Assembly: GCA_026873275.1 (NCBI GenBank)
Contig: JANTUC010000004.1
Location: 2,790,001-2,854,000, forward strand
Origin: Pseudopithomyces maydicus
Taxonomy: Eukaryota > Ascomycota > Dothideomycetes > Pleosporales > Didymosphaeriaceae
Reading direction: 5' to 3'
Length of the DNA stretch: 64,000 nucleotides
Shown: in pieces, positions 21,304 through 32,334 of the stretch
How positions within the stretch are numbered: the stretch's first letter is position 1
Layout: each line of letters opens with the position of its first letter
The notes under the pieces: model-generated
The model's database searches: none
What the model was told of the DNA's origin: nothing
Seen by the model: the letters and a program-made list of their open reading frames with translations, nothing else
Made by a program: the position numbers and the translations under genes

Positions 21304-23625
21304 ATGGCGCCTTTCCGTGGACGCGGAGGCATGCGTGGAGGTATGCGCGGACGAGGGAGGGTGGTCCCAGAGGCGGTGCACGAGGCGGCGCAAGAGGAGG
21401 GCGCGGCGGACGAGGTGGTGGTGGTGCTCGCGGCGCAAGGCAGAACGATTTCGTGGGCGCAAGAGTCGAGGAGTCCGGTGCAAATGAGTGAGTATAGGCC
21501 TACATGTAATATTCTCTAAGAACTTTACTGAGTACAAATTACAGCAAGCGCCACTTCTCCCCACCCTCCGACTCTGAGAGCGAACCTGAAGAGAGCGACC
21601 TCTCCTCCAGCGAGGACGAAGAGGAGGAAGCGCAACCTGTATCCAAAGCCTACCACTCCCTGCTCGCCTCCTTTGCTGCCTCCACCAAGAATACCCACGC
21701 TAGCGAGAGCGAACCACGGAGGAAGCGTAGAAAGCTGGACCACAGCGCGCCACAGGATACCGCCGAAGACCATGGATCAATTCCCAAATTGGACGTAGGC
21801 GACGAGAGGTTCGACGAGAATGATCCTGATTCTGAGGCGGGCGGGCCTCACTCGGGCGAATCGGACGGTGAAGAAACCATACAGGAGCCAGATGAGGTAC
21901 AGGACGCTGAGCTCGAGGAAGAAGATGAAGATGGAGACGAAGACGATCAGAACGATGTTGACCCCTTCACCAACCATTTTGAGCGACTGGATGATAGCAG
22001 TGTATCGATGCGCATTAAAGCTATATCGGAAAACCAATGGACAACGAAAAAGTTGGATGCGCCGGATGAGGGCAGGGGGCTGTTACAGCTACCTGGAACA
22101 CAGGAAGAGGCTGCATCGAGGCGGAAGATAAGCAGCGTCCGCGATATTAAATTGAAGCCGCGACTGGTTGCGAACGCGGAGAAGGCGCTGGGCGAGTTCG
22201 ACCCTACCGAGCAAGCCATCGCACCTTCTCTTTTCGAATACCAGGACGTCCTATTCGGGGCGAGGAATGTCAAGAATTCTGCCAGGCTACGCGACATGTG
22301 CTGTCTACACGCCGTGAACCACATCCTCAAGACACGAGACCGGATATTAAAGAACAACTCCAAGCTGGCCGCAGCTTCTGAGGACGACGACGCCGAGTAT
22401 CGTGACCAGGGTTTCACTCGGCCGAAGGTCCTGTTCTTGCTTGAAACAAAAGAGGCATGTGTCCGCATCCTGGACTCCATCACAAAAATCCACGACTTCG
22501 AGCAACAAGAGAACAAAAAGCGCTTCATCGAGAACTTCTCCGCACCCGACCACATCTTCTCCGACGACAAGCCCGAAGACTTCCGCGAGCTCTTCGAAGG
22601 CAACGACGAGAACGAGTTCCGCATCGGCGTCAAGCTCACCCGCAAAACCATGAAATACTACTCCAAGTTCTACGCATCGGACATCATTTTCGCCTCCACG
22701 CTCGGCCTACGCCGCGCCATCGAATCGAACGAGAAGAAAAAGAAAGACTACGACTTCCTCTCCTCCATCGAAATGGTCATCATGGAACAGGCCGACGCAG
22801 CCCTCATGCAAAACTGGGAACACACCGAATTCGTCTTCCAGCACCTCAACCTCCAGCCCAAGGACGCCCACGGCTGCGACTTCTCCCGCGTCCGCACATG
22901 GTACCTCGACGGCCACGCGCCCTTCCTCCGCCAAACCATCGTGCTCTCCGCCTTCCTCGCCCCCAACATCAACGCCCTCTACAACAAACACATGCGCAAC
23001 GCCGCCGGGCGCCTCAAATACACGCCCTCGTACGCCTCCGGCGCCATCGAAAACCTCCACCACGGCATCAAGCAGACCTTCTCCCGCTTCGACTCCCCCT
23101 CCTACGTCTCCGACCCAGACGCCCGCTTCAAATTCTTCTCCACAACCGTACTACCCAAGATCCTGAAGACCCCGAGACCCCCCAGGGCGGCCCGGGAACC
23201 CTCCTCTTCATCCCCTCGTACCTCGACTTCGTCCGCGTGCGCAACGCCCTCGTCGACATCGACATTAGCTACGCCAGCATCTCCGAGTACACGGATCAGA
23301 CCGATGTGCGGCGCGCGAGGTCGCACTTTATGAGCGGGAGACACGCGCTGTTGCTGTATACGGGACGAGCGCACCATTTCCACAGGTACAACATTAGGGG
23401 CGTGAAGCGCGTGGTTTTCTACGGCGTCCCCGAGAATCCGATCTTCTACGAGGAGTTGGTCGGGTTTGTGGGGAGGACGGTGGAGAGGGGGAGATCGGGA
23501 GGGCCGAGGCCGGGGTGAGGGTTTGCTTTTCGAGGTGGGAGAGGTTGGAGTTGGAGAGGGTGGTGGGGGCTGGGAGGGTGGGGAGGATGGTGGCGGATAA
23601 GGGGGATGTGTTTGATTTTGTGTAA
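21304..23625 (+). CDS. UTP25: U3 snoRNA-associated protein Utp25 (three frame breaks)
   Basis: Nucleolar small-subunit processome component needed for 18S rRNA maturation. It resembles a helicase fold without helicase motifs. Exon 1 is 21304-21487, the intron 21488-21544 (GTGAGT to ACAG), exon 2 to the TAA at 23623-23625. With three inferred bases the product is 755 residues: an RGG-rich start, an acidic region (DSESEPEESDLSSSEDEEEE), VDPFTNHFERLDD, RPKVLFLLETKEACVRILDS, EFRIGVKLTRKTMKYYSKFY, IEMVIMEQADAALMQNWEHT, GTLLFIPSYLDFVRVRN, SISEYTDQTDVRRARSHFMS, HALLLYTGRAHHFHRYNIRG and the tail RWERLELERVVG. Breaks: about 21350-21365 (restores the RGG repeat), C4/C6 runs at 23170-23183, and the G5 run at 23487-23491. 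All are missing single bases. An essential function makes true inactivation unlikely. Confidence 0.9.
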
Positions 23626-24196
23626 AAAATAATGGGAAGCTTGGGGGCGGGGGAGTAGATGAAGAGAGTATAGAGAATGTAGGAAATGTTGTAAATGACC
23701 TTGAGCTAATTAGATTTTATGCTTGATGTATGGATAGATGGCTCTAAGCATTACATTTATTTTGTAACAATGGGATCCAGTTCAAATCGAACGTAAACAA
23801 ACATGGTAGTATCGTTTCCACCCGTTGTCAACTAAAATTCTTGCAGTCTCGGACGATGTCATATACTTATGAATCATCCATGTATGTGGTGTAAGAGGTG
23901 GATAGGATCATGGATCAAGAGTGAAGCACACTTCTAAGTGATTGGTACAAGATAATTCACAACTGGCCAAGAGTCTTTCCTGTCCATAATGCGAATACCC
24001 ATTTAATGACGTCATGCCCTGTGTAAGCCTAACATACGTAACGTCTCCAGACAGATTTACCACTAATCATTCACATATCCTATATCAAGTACGAACGTTT
24101 TATCACGTGTCACAAGAGGGGATATAGCTTTTGTTCCACCATTTTCACCTAGTCAGCTACTTTATATCGAATAGCGGAGACTTCTACTACCTGACC
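23626..24196. other. Intergenic region downstream of UTP25
   Basis: 571 AT-rich bases containing the UTP25 3' UTR and the promoter of the next gene. No ORF or repeat of note. Confidence 0.4.
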
Positions 24197-24952
24197 ATGG
24201 TCTTAATCAAGTTCAAATGCGCACCAGAAGATGTCCAAGCCTCGATCAACGTCCGCATAACCACCCCTAAACCCCAGCTCTCCCTCTCATCTCTCAAAGC
24301 CCAAGTATCAGATCCAGTGCTAGAATTCCTCATCCACCTCCACTGCACGTCATCGAAGCAACCATCACGCGCCATCACAATATTCACACCGGAAACAATC
24401 TTCGACAACAGCCACACCCCAGACGACGGCAACATGGACAATCTCGCCCGCGGCATGCTCGGTGGCGGTCTATCATCGACGCCCAATCCAGAAAAGCGCA
24501 TCTCCTTTGGGTATTTCAAGATCCATCGCGCCCGCCGAGAAAACGAAAACGCCCCGGACCTTCGCGATCGGCCTGGAGCACATTTCCTGACAATACCCCC
24601 GCTGGAATCAGGACGGGAGGTCGCTGTAAGATATACGCTAAATGCTGAGAGACTCTTCGCCTTCGCGGACGGGATGAGTGCTGAGGATCTGGTTGTTGGG
24701 GAGAACTATAGCGTGGGTTTGAATGAGGGGTATGTAGGGGCTACGTGGTGGTGCTGGGGTGGGTTGGAGGGGGATCTGCGGGGGAAGAGGATGCATGCTT
24801 TTGCGAAGGATACGATAGGCTTGTGGCATGGGGAGGAGCCGGATGTGACGGCCATTGAGAAGGAGGGGTGGGTTGTAGGGGAGAAGAGGGCGCAGTTGGA
24901 GTTTGTTGTTGATGAGGGTGGGAGGAGGTGCGAGGTTGAGATTGTGGAGTAG
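24197..24952 (+). CDS. Conserved fungal protein of unknown function
   Basis: Intronless ORF of 251 residues starting at ATG 24197 in good context (ACCATGG). I do not recognise a named domain. Visible features are a beta-rich N-terminal half with VRITTPKPQLSLSSLKAQVS, an ITIFTPETIF strand, RISFGYFKIHRAR, HFLTIPPLESGREVAVRYTL, a Trp-rich YVGATWWCWGGLEGDLRGKR, and a charged C-terminus (QLEFVVDEGGRRCEVEIVE). The all-beta look with a Trp-Trp-Cys-Trp cluster is reminiscent of small beta-sandwich proteins of filamentous fungi. No signal peptide or membrane segment. The sustained frame, codon bias and lack of breaks support a real gene. Confidence 0.65.
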   Translation: MVLIKFKCAPEDVQASINVRITTPKPQLSLSSLKAQVSDPVLEFLIHLHCTSSKQPSRAITIFTPETIFDNSHTPDDGNMDNLARGMLGGGLSSTPNPEKRISFGYFKIHRARRENENAPDLRDRPGAHFLTIPPLESGREVAVRYTLNAERLFAFADGMSAEDLVVGENYSVGLNEGYVGATWWCWGGLEGDLRGKRMHAFAKDTIGLWHGEEPDVTAIEKEGWVVGEKRAQLEFVVDEGGRRCEVEIVE

Positions 24953-25849
24953 ATGGAATTATGAGGGGTGGATACGGGACAGGGATGCAGGATTAGTCTG
25001 GTGATTCTGTGCTTGTGAAGTTGTTGGTGGAACTATGACGAAGCTGAACTGTACTCGTGTGGCTTAGCTGCCGAGGATCCTCTGGTGAATTATATATCCT
25101 ACGTGGACTTGGAGCACAATTGAAAGATTGAACTAAACCAGCGAATGGGTGTGGGATTCAATACGATGATAGTCGAAGCAGAGGACTTCTTCTACACATG
25201 CCTGTGGGAATGCGTTGTCAGGGATCCAAAAAAAAATCAGAAGTGACTCAATGTTAGCTAATTGAAACTTTAAGCTCTGGCTATTTCATGATAAAACTAA
25301 ATAAATTAGATAAAACTTTGCGTTTGGAATCAGAAATCAATATTTTGTTGGTAGCATGCCTGTTAAGGTAGTTTCAACCATGGTACTAGTCATTCAATTA
25401 TGGCACTAACAAGTTACAACCACGCTTTGATATTCTCAACATATCAAAGGCAAAATCACAATCTTCCTATAGGGAACACTTGTTCAAGAGCCAATCAGTA
25501 TGGTAATAATCTTGAATTCACGCATCGCGATTCATTCAACGTTTCTTGAGCATAGCATTAAATACCTTCTACTGCCCCACGGAGAACTTAAAGACCCAAA
25601 TCAAGCCACAGAAGTCTAAAATACATCACCTTGCATACCATTTCCCTGCTTCCTGTTGATACCTGCATCAAGAACCAGGGCTAAATTAACATTCACGTGG
25701 TAACAACGTGAGTGCCCTGCATAGGACATCCTACCATCAGCAGCTAACGCCAACAGAAACCTCAAATTTCAAGGTAATTTGAAGTCCTGTTGACACATCA
25801 AACCTACCTAATCATTTGATTCTCTAGAACAAACCAGCACCGTACAAAA
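24953..25849. other. AT-rich intergenic interval
   Basis: 897 bases with 3' UTR then AT-rich sequence. No ORF, repeat or RNA gene recognised. Confidence 0.4.
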
Positions 25850-26044
25850 ATGTGCAAGCTATATCAGATCACGCGATACGCATGCGGCTGTATTGCCACG
25901 TTCGACATATACGGACAGAAATGTGCCGAAGAAGAGGCACAAGAGGCATTTCGCGGACCATGGAGTTTCGCGCTGCGTAAATGCAAACAGATCGTTCCTT
26001 TTTACCAGCTCCGCTACAATTGCCCCCTTCATAAAACATCTTAG
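25850..26044 (+). CDS. Small cysteine-containing fungal protein
   Basis: 64 residues, ATG at 25850 preceded by five A (favourable context). It begins MCKLYQITRYACGC, a pattern seen at the start of many short uncharacterised ascomycete proteins, and ends in RYNCPLHK. Five Cys plus His could bind a metal or form disulfides, but there is no signal peptide. Function unknown. A short ORF in an otherwise gene-free area, so a spurious call is possible. Confidence 0.45.
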   Translation: MCKLYQITRYACGCIATFDIYGQKCAEEEAQEAFRGPWSFALRKCKQIVPFYQLRYNCPLHKTS

Positions 26045-26778
26045 GAGGCACACTATTATATATTCAAGGGCACTGTGGCGTTTAGTGATGGATGCAAGCT
26101 TAGCGGGAAATCAAGCGGGAAATCGAGCGGAAATATGAACTTTGTCTTTATCGTGGCTTTGATCTTTGGCGTTGCGGGGTATATCGAAGGTAGTATAGAA
26201 ACTCAGGATCGAAGATAATCACCAGGGAAAACAATAACTAACAAGGGATAATAATGGGATGGTCGGGAATTTGTTTTTGTGGAGAAATAACCTCGACTTT
26301 TCATTAATGCGATTATTTAGATATTTACGGGAATGGACCTCTTTCAACATTATGTAATATGTTCTGTGTATATGAGTGCACTCAAGAATACTTGACGTAT
26401 CTATAGCCCTAGAGCGATTACCCTCCCGCGTAAGTACACGGTCGACTAAAAGCAGGCAGAGCTTTTAGCGTCTTGGCCAGTGAGGTACCCCAGGGTACCT
26501 GGATACTCCATGAGTGCCTATCTGAATACTCTAGACTCGGTGGTTTTTTATCATGTTTTAGAAAATGTCGCTACTGCCCGTTGTTATGTGCTGCGGATAG
26601 GTTGGTCTAGGGGTCCAATGCAAATGCGAGACGCCATGCCGCTAAGCTGGAAATGGAAGTCCGTGAAACGATTTCAGCTTCGCCCCCACACCCCGATCAT
26701 CAGTAACCAGGTCAGACTACATATATTCAAGAAATAAACACTTGATAGGGAGACACCAGAAACTCCGAACATACAAGC
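26045..26778. other. Intergenic interval upstream of the first HET gene
   Basis: 734 bases. An ORF of 85 codons at 26480-26737 lacks protein character. A ggtaccccagggtacc palindrome lies at about 26484-26499. Otherwise nothing seen. Confidence 0.4.
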
Positions 26779-28748
26779 ATGGATGCCGAAGCCTCAGAGC
26801 TGACCCCATATACATACCAGCCGCTGAAATGTGCAACCGAGATTCGCATCATTTCATTACTGCCAGCACAATCTCTCGACTCTACACTCAAAATCCGAAT
26901 AAACCACGTTGACCGGAAGAAGCTGTCTCCGAAGAAGGATGATGGCAACAATGAAACGGGAGTAACACCACGCTATCAAAAAAGGGTTTCGCGACTTTTG
27001 GGCAAGCTGTCAAACGTGGATAGCTTATCTCGATATTATCCAGAGCCATCGTTCTATGAGGCTATGTCATACTGCTGGGGCGAACCAATCTTCTCGCACC
27101 TGCTGCAATGTGGAATCAAAAATTTCATTCGCATTACCGCGAATGTGGACTCGATGTTACGGCATCTTCGAAAGCAGAAGAAGATTCGCTATCTGTGGAT
27201 TGATTCTATATGTCTGAACCAAGAGGATAATCAAGAGAAAGGAAAACAAGTGGCGCTGATGGGAGACATATATTCGCAGGCCGCGAAGGTTCACGTGTGG
27301 CTCGGGCCTAATGAGGATGGTAGCGTCAAGGATATATTTGCCGGGTTGACCTCAATTAGTGAATCCATCAGTAATCACTACAATGATTATGAGGATGACA
27401 CGCTCGTGAAGCAATGTGGGAACAACTACATCTCGCAATTGAACGCCTTATTCTCTAGGCCGTGGTTCGCGCGACGATGGGTACTCCAGGAAGTAGTCCT
27501 CGGAAGAGCAGTATCGATACGCTGTGGCACGTACAAAATGAACTGGGATTCGTTCGCCCTTGCGTCCCTGAAAGTTTTCCTGTGGAACTCGAAGACCCTA
27601 AAACTTGCCGACTACTTGGTCCCTCTATTCTCAGAGATAACCCGCGTGCGAAGGGACACATCGAAAAAGCTAATCTGCTTTCTCTGATTTGGAACTTTGA
27701 CGAAGCACAGTGTGGGCTGCCGTGCGACCGTCTATTCGCTCTCTACGGTATCACGCCTATGATGCCATTTTTACCTCAAGTCGACTATACATCGACCTGG
27801 GAACGTATCTTTACTGCCGTCGCTCATGGGTTCTTCTCATTTGCGACGGGAGACAAATTTGATTTTTCAACCGCTGGAGTAATGATCATTCACTTGATCA
27901 CCTTTGGGCCGCTTTATCTCAACTACCCCGGTGAAATCCCATCCTGGGTCCCCGACTGGACCTCCAAGCGTCGACGCTGCTACGAGATCGAGCGGCTCTT
28001 ACGAGGTCGACGGATAAACATCCCAACCCACAGTATACCTCATCAAATCACCCAGCCCAAATCTATCAAGATCGTCGCACATTGGGTCGGAGCGCTGCGA
28101 ACCCTGAATACCTCCCCATACGACCTCCCAGCCGCTATGAAAAATGCCAGTCCCGATCTGATTCGCAAAGAGTGCGAAAGCAGAGCAGCGCTCCTTCGCA
28201 CCATCATGATGGACCACCACTACCGGGATATTTTCCCGTCTCGTTCCATCAGTGTCGACGAAGAAGAATACCTCCTCCACGACATCCTTCAAACCTACAC
28301 CTGCAAGGCAAAAGCCAAGTTATCAAATCCATCCACCACCAAGCAAGGGCAAAAAAATGGGAATCGACCCAGCACCACCTCCGAAGACGCCTCTCTCGCC
28401 CTAGTCAAACTGTTCGAGCGGTACAACACTTTCCACCTCGATGCTGTTATTCCGCCAGACTCTTCGCACGCACCTTCTAGTGCGGCAGCGTCGGTCTTTG
28501 GCGTTACCCCTGTGAGCTTGGAAGTTGGCGACGTGGTGCTCCATCCGCCTGATTTGCATATCTATGATGCGGTTTATGATGAACAGCGTATTGATATTGG
28601 ACTGGTGATACGACCTACCAAGAGCACTGCATCGTATCGTCGGTCGACGATTCATGAACATACATTTAGGTATATTGGGCACTGCTTTGTGAAGGGGAAT
28701 ACGGAGGCGTTGGAGGTAGGCTCGGGGGTGAGGATAACGCTGGTTTGA
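26779..28748 (+). CDS. HET-domain (heterokaryon incompatibility) protein, one frameshift
   Basis: HET proteins trigger cell death when unlike individuals fuse, and many have unknown partners. The three HET motifs are clear: YEAMSYCWGEP (about residue 95), IRYLWIDSICLNQEDNQEKG with YSQAAKVHVWLGPNEDG (about 135-180), and SRPWFARRWVLQEVVLGR (about 230). RLFALYGI, YTSTWERIF and a long divergent C-terminus ending VGSGVRITLV follow. The frame changes near 27664-27668, a run of five A. One added A joins DTSKK to ANLLSLIWNFDEAQCG, giving 656 residues without an intron. HET genes are often inactivated in nature, so this break is less certain to be a sequence error than those in essential genes. Confidence 0.85.
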
Positions 28749-28919
28749 AGGTGTGAATGTGTGCTTTTTTCCTCGACCACAGCAATTCGTCTCTTCTAAA
28801 ATAAACTTTTGGCTGCCCATCCATAACCTATCTACACAGCTCATCTTTCCTCTCCATCTATGTATTTCTCTGGGTGCATGCTCCATGTATATTTTAATAA
28901 CCACAGCTCCTCACAGTCA

Positions 28920-29976
28920 TCAAATTCTATACCGTTCCACCCATGCCCGAGTCTGAGAAATCCGCTGTGCAAACAACGGCACTTCTTCCCCCTCCACATC
29001 CTTCCCACCCAGCTTCGCCAACCTCCCCATCACTTCCTCCACATCCCCCTCGCAACACCCCCATCTGCCACGACCATCCTGACAAAAACCCACAACGACT
29101 CATTCCCCAACTGCACGCTTACCGCATACTCCACCACCTCCCGCAGCACCTCACCCCTCGTCTCCACCCCCGCATACCGAAACAGCCACGCCAGAAACAT
29201 CCACCCCGAGATATCGCTCGGATGCACGCAGCACCAGCGCTTGACCGTATCTACGCTTTGTTTCACCAAAGCACTCCAAGTATCCGTATCGTTAGACATG
29301 CGCACTTCAACGCCAGAAACCAAGCGCCGCGCATATTGCCACGCGTAGTAATTCTTCGGATGGCGCTCTCCGGACTTACAAACCGCGCCTAGCTCGCGCT
29401 CCACCAGCTCGTGCACATCCAACGGCGCGTCGTGGAACTCGGTGGAAGGTGCAACTGCGGCGCCTACCGGGGGAGAAGATACTCCAGGACATGAGCACGT
29501 AGAGCCCAGAGGGTAGGTGATTTGGACTGCCGGTGGAGCGGCGACGTGAGTATGCTGTCTAGGAAGTAGAGCTCCGCTCGTGCGTGGGCGTAGCGCTGTT
29601 CACCCTCTGGGACGGAGTGAAGGTAGCGTTTCCGGTAGTTGGCGGCGGTGAGGTGCTCCGGGTCGAAGAGGAGGATGACGCGTGTTGCTTCTAGGGCTTT
29701 TCTCTCCGGCCCCTCATCTAGGAGATGGGAACTTGGGGATCCAGCGGCTTTGGTGGCGAAGAAGAGGGCGCGCGCGTGGAGGAAGGCGAGGACCAGGACT
29801 TTCTTGGGGACGCCGATACAGGTGCCGTCTTGGAGGATGAGGGCGTTCGTAGGCTCGTGAGAGGGGGGCAGAATTTCTATTTCAAGGACTTTATTCGGGT
29901 GGGCGTTGAAGCAGGTTGTTAGGGCGGTGTAGGCGTCTTGTTGCAGCTGCGCTTGCTGCGGGGGTTGTTGGGCCAT
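28920..29976 (-). CDS. Protein prenyltransferase alpha-subunit repeat (PPTA) protein, two frameshifts
   Basis: Alpha-helical repeat protein related to the alpha subunits of farnesyl/geranylgeranyl transferases and to animal PTAR1. Signature repeats are AELYFLDSILTSPLHRQSKS-PTLWALRAHVLEYLLP, ERHPKNYYAWQYARRL and HPSDISGWMFLAWLFR. The N-terminal half has a Gln-rich leader, then LILQDGTCIGVPKKVLVLAF and ILLFDPEHLTAANYRKRYL. The start ATG is at 29976. Two breaks, both one missing base: the G5 run at 29469-29473 on the plus strand, joining LLP to VGAAVAPSTEFHDAP, and the C5 run at 29045-29049, giving RGDVEEVMGRLAKLGGKD and a stop at 28920. The repaired length is 352 residues. Divergent from GET1 with 280 bases between starts, convergent with the HET gene. 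Enzymatic role not shown. Confidence 0.75.
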
Positions 29977-30256
29977 GGTACCATTCTGGGAGTTTGTTGC
30001 GTGGACTATCTCTTTCTGCAAAGAACGGGCTACCGCTTATTTGAATTCCGGGTCATCTTTTTCGATTTCCTGGTAGACCAGATATCAGACGGATGGTAGG
30101 AATGGGAAAGTGTTATGTAGGTGAATCCAGCGCACAGACCAGCAACACCACGCGGGCGGGCGGTGAAATTCCATATGACGCACCGCCTCTCGCTCTTCCC
30201 CAGCGCCCACCAGACCGCGCTCACCACGCGCACCGCACCGCACAACCACCGCCACG

Positions 30257-31148
30257 ATGCCGTCTCTCCTTCTGGTCATGTTCGTCCTGCAGACGGCGCT
30301 ACACATTATCAACACGGTTGGCGCGAACACAATCACCGAGCTGGTACGTTTCACGCAATGCAACGCAACCCCGCTGAGAAACCCTCTACACACAACGCCA
30401 TATGCAGACTATTCAACTGATACGATACATAGCTATGGGTCCTCTACAACAAGCTGCCCACACCTACCTCGTCGTCTGCGCAGCGGTGCCAGAAACTAAA
30501 GGGCGAGATCATACGTCTCAAGCGCGAGCTAGCTGCCACATCGCCGCAGGATAACTTCTCGACTTGGGCGAAGCTGGATAGACAGCACAACAAGGCAACG
30601 GCTGAGTTCCAGAAGCTAGGTGCGTTTTCTTCAATCCCACAATTTCACCACAACTCCATGCTTCCCTTTGCTTTCCACCACTGCTCATCTACATATGTAT
30701 ACTATACATATACCCCACACATCCCTCCATACACCCCCAAAGACACGCCCCCCACTAACCCACCCATCCAGACTCCTCCCTCCAAACCCACCGCCAAACC
30801 TTCACGACAACCATCTCGACCCTCCGCTGGCTCGGCACCCAAGGCGCCCGCTTCCTCCTGCAGATGTGGTTCGCCAAGTCGCCCATGTTCTGGATCCCCG
30901 CGGGGTGGGTGCCCTACTACGTCGAGTGGATACTGTCGTTCCCGCGGGCGCCCGTCGGCAGCGTGAGCATCAACGTGTGGGGGATTGCGTGCGCGAGCAT
31001 GTTGGCGCTGGGGAGCGAGGGGGTCGCCGCCGCGTGGGTGCTCGTTACGGGGAGGGGGGTGCCGGTGGGGGAGAAGAAGGCGGAGGAGCCGATGGCGTTT
31101 GGGGCGGGGAAGGGGGAAAAGGAGAAGGGGAGGAAGAAGGAGTTGTAG
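30257..31148 (+). CDS. GET1: GET complex subunit Get1 (tail-anchored protein insertase)
   Basis: ER membrane receptor subunit that, with Get2, takes tail-anchored proteins from Get3. Exons 30257-30343, 30433-30619 and 30772-31148, introns 89 and 152 nt, no frame break, 216 residues. It starts MPSLLLVMFVLQTALHIINT (first membrane segment), then ELLWVLYNKLPTP, a cytosolic coiled coil (KLKGEIIRLKRELAATSPQD to WAKLDRQHNKATAEFQKLDS), TISTLRWLGTQGARFLLQMW, FWIPAGWVPYYVEWILSFPR, VSINVWGIACASMLAL, and a Lys/Glu-rich tail. Topology and length fit fungal Get1. Confidence 0.93.
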
Positions 31149-32334
31149 GGTAGGGGGTGGAGGGGTGGTGGGCATGTGGTTGTGTGGTTGTATGTGAGAT
31201 GCATACGCAGGTCATATTCACATCCCATGCATATCAGGTTGGGGAATAAAAGAAAACAGTTCAGCCAACCAACCACTGCATCTGTTGTTATATTCCATGG
31301 AATGAGATATGCAGCACGACGACGTGAACACATCCACAATCCAGCACCACTCCCTCCAACCACAAAGCAAGTCTCACTCCAGACTTCAAGTGAACCCACT
31401 TCCTAACCTCGCCGCAGCGCAGCACCCCTACACACAGGAGGCCTCCCATCTACTCTCTCCCACGCGTGACATCACAATCATTCAAAACACCGCAAGAAAA
31501 GATAATATGTACCCCAAACATTAGACGCAACACTCTCCTGGCAGCCGGGCTCTCTCGAGCCAGCCCTCAAGCACTGCAACACGAGTGGGACGGATCTTGG
31601 CAGATCGCAAAGTTTACTCTGGGCCACCAATTTGAACTCGTGATCGTGGAATGAGAGATCGCCGAGTCTTCGAATGGGCCGAATCGTTGTCGTTTTCCAA
31701 TGCCATGTACCATATACCATATACATACACTACGTAAGCCATCCACGTCGATGGCACATCCTGTCCCGAGGCTCCTGTGATTTCTGGGCGCTGAGTGCAG
31801 GCAGGCAGGCAGACATGCAGACAAGCATTTACCCTCGTCATGATAGGGTAATGTCTGCGCGAGTGTGTGCGCTGCACTGCGCTGCGCTGCGTTGAGCGGA
31901 GCAGAAGGGAGAGAGACGGATGGATGGATAGGTGGATTGATTGATGGATGCAGAGGAATTGGTCGTCGAAGAAAAATGAGGGTTAGGGAACTAGCGTCGG
32001 GGCGGGGCAGAAATGTTCCGCGTTCCGCGTCACGTGTGAACGCGCTTGCCAAGAGTCCGACAACACTTCCCGGGCAGGCTGCGCGCACACGGATTGGGCG
32101 CAGGTGCAGGATGGTTCGAGGAGATGGAGATGGGAAGTGCATAGATTGACTGTGGTTTGCATTACGCGGGCGAGGTGTTTTTTTCTTTGGAATTTCACGT
32201 ATAGACATACATACAAATGTCTCCATATGTACATACACACATCTGACTGTATATCGGACAACCCACTACATATACATATACATATATACATACATACACA
32301 CATACACACATCCAATCACCGCAGTCCTACACCC
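31149..32334. other. Convergent intergenic region GET1 / PPR gene
   Basis: 1.2 kb. It has a ctgcactgcgctgcgctgcg stretch near 31868-31892, a ggat/gatt repeat near 31918-31945, and a TA/CA-rich stretch at 32255-32310 (acatatacatatac, acatacacac). No gene recognised on either strand. Confidence 0.45.
32255..32310. repeat. ACATAT/ACATAC microsatellite
   Basis: Imperfect tandem catata then cataca units just beyond the stop codon of the PPR gene, so probably within its 3' UTR. Confidence 0.7.
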
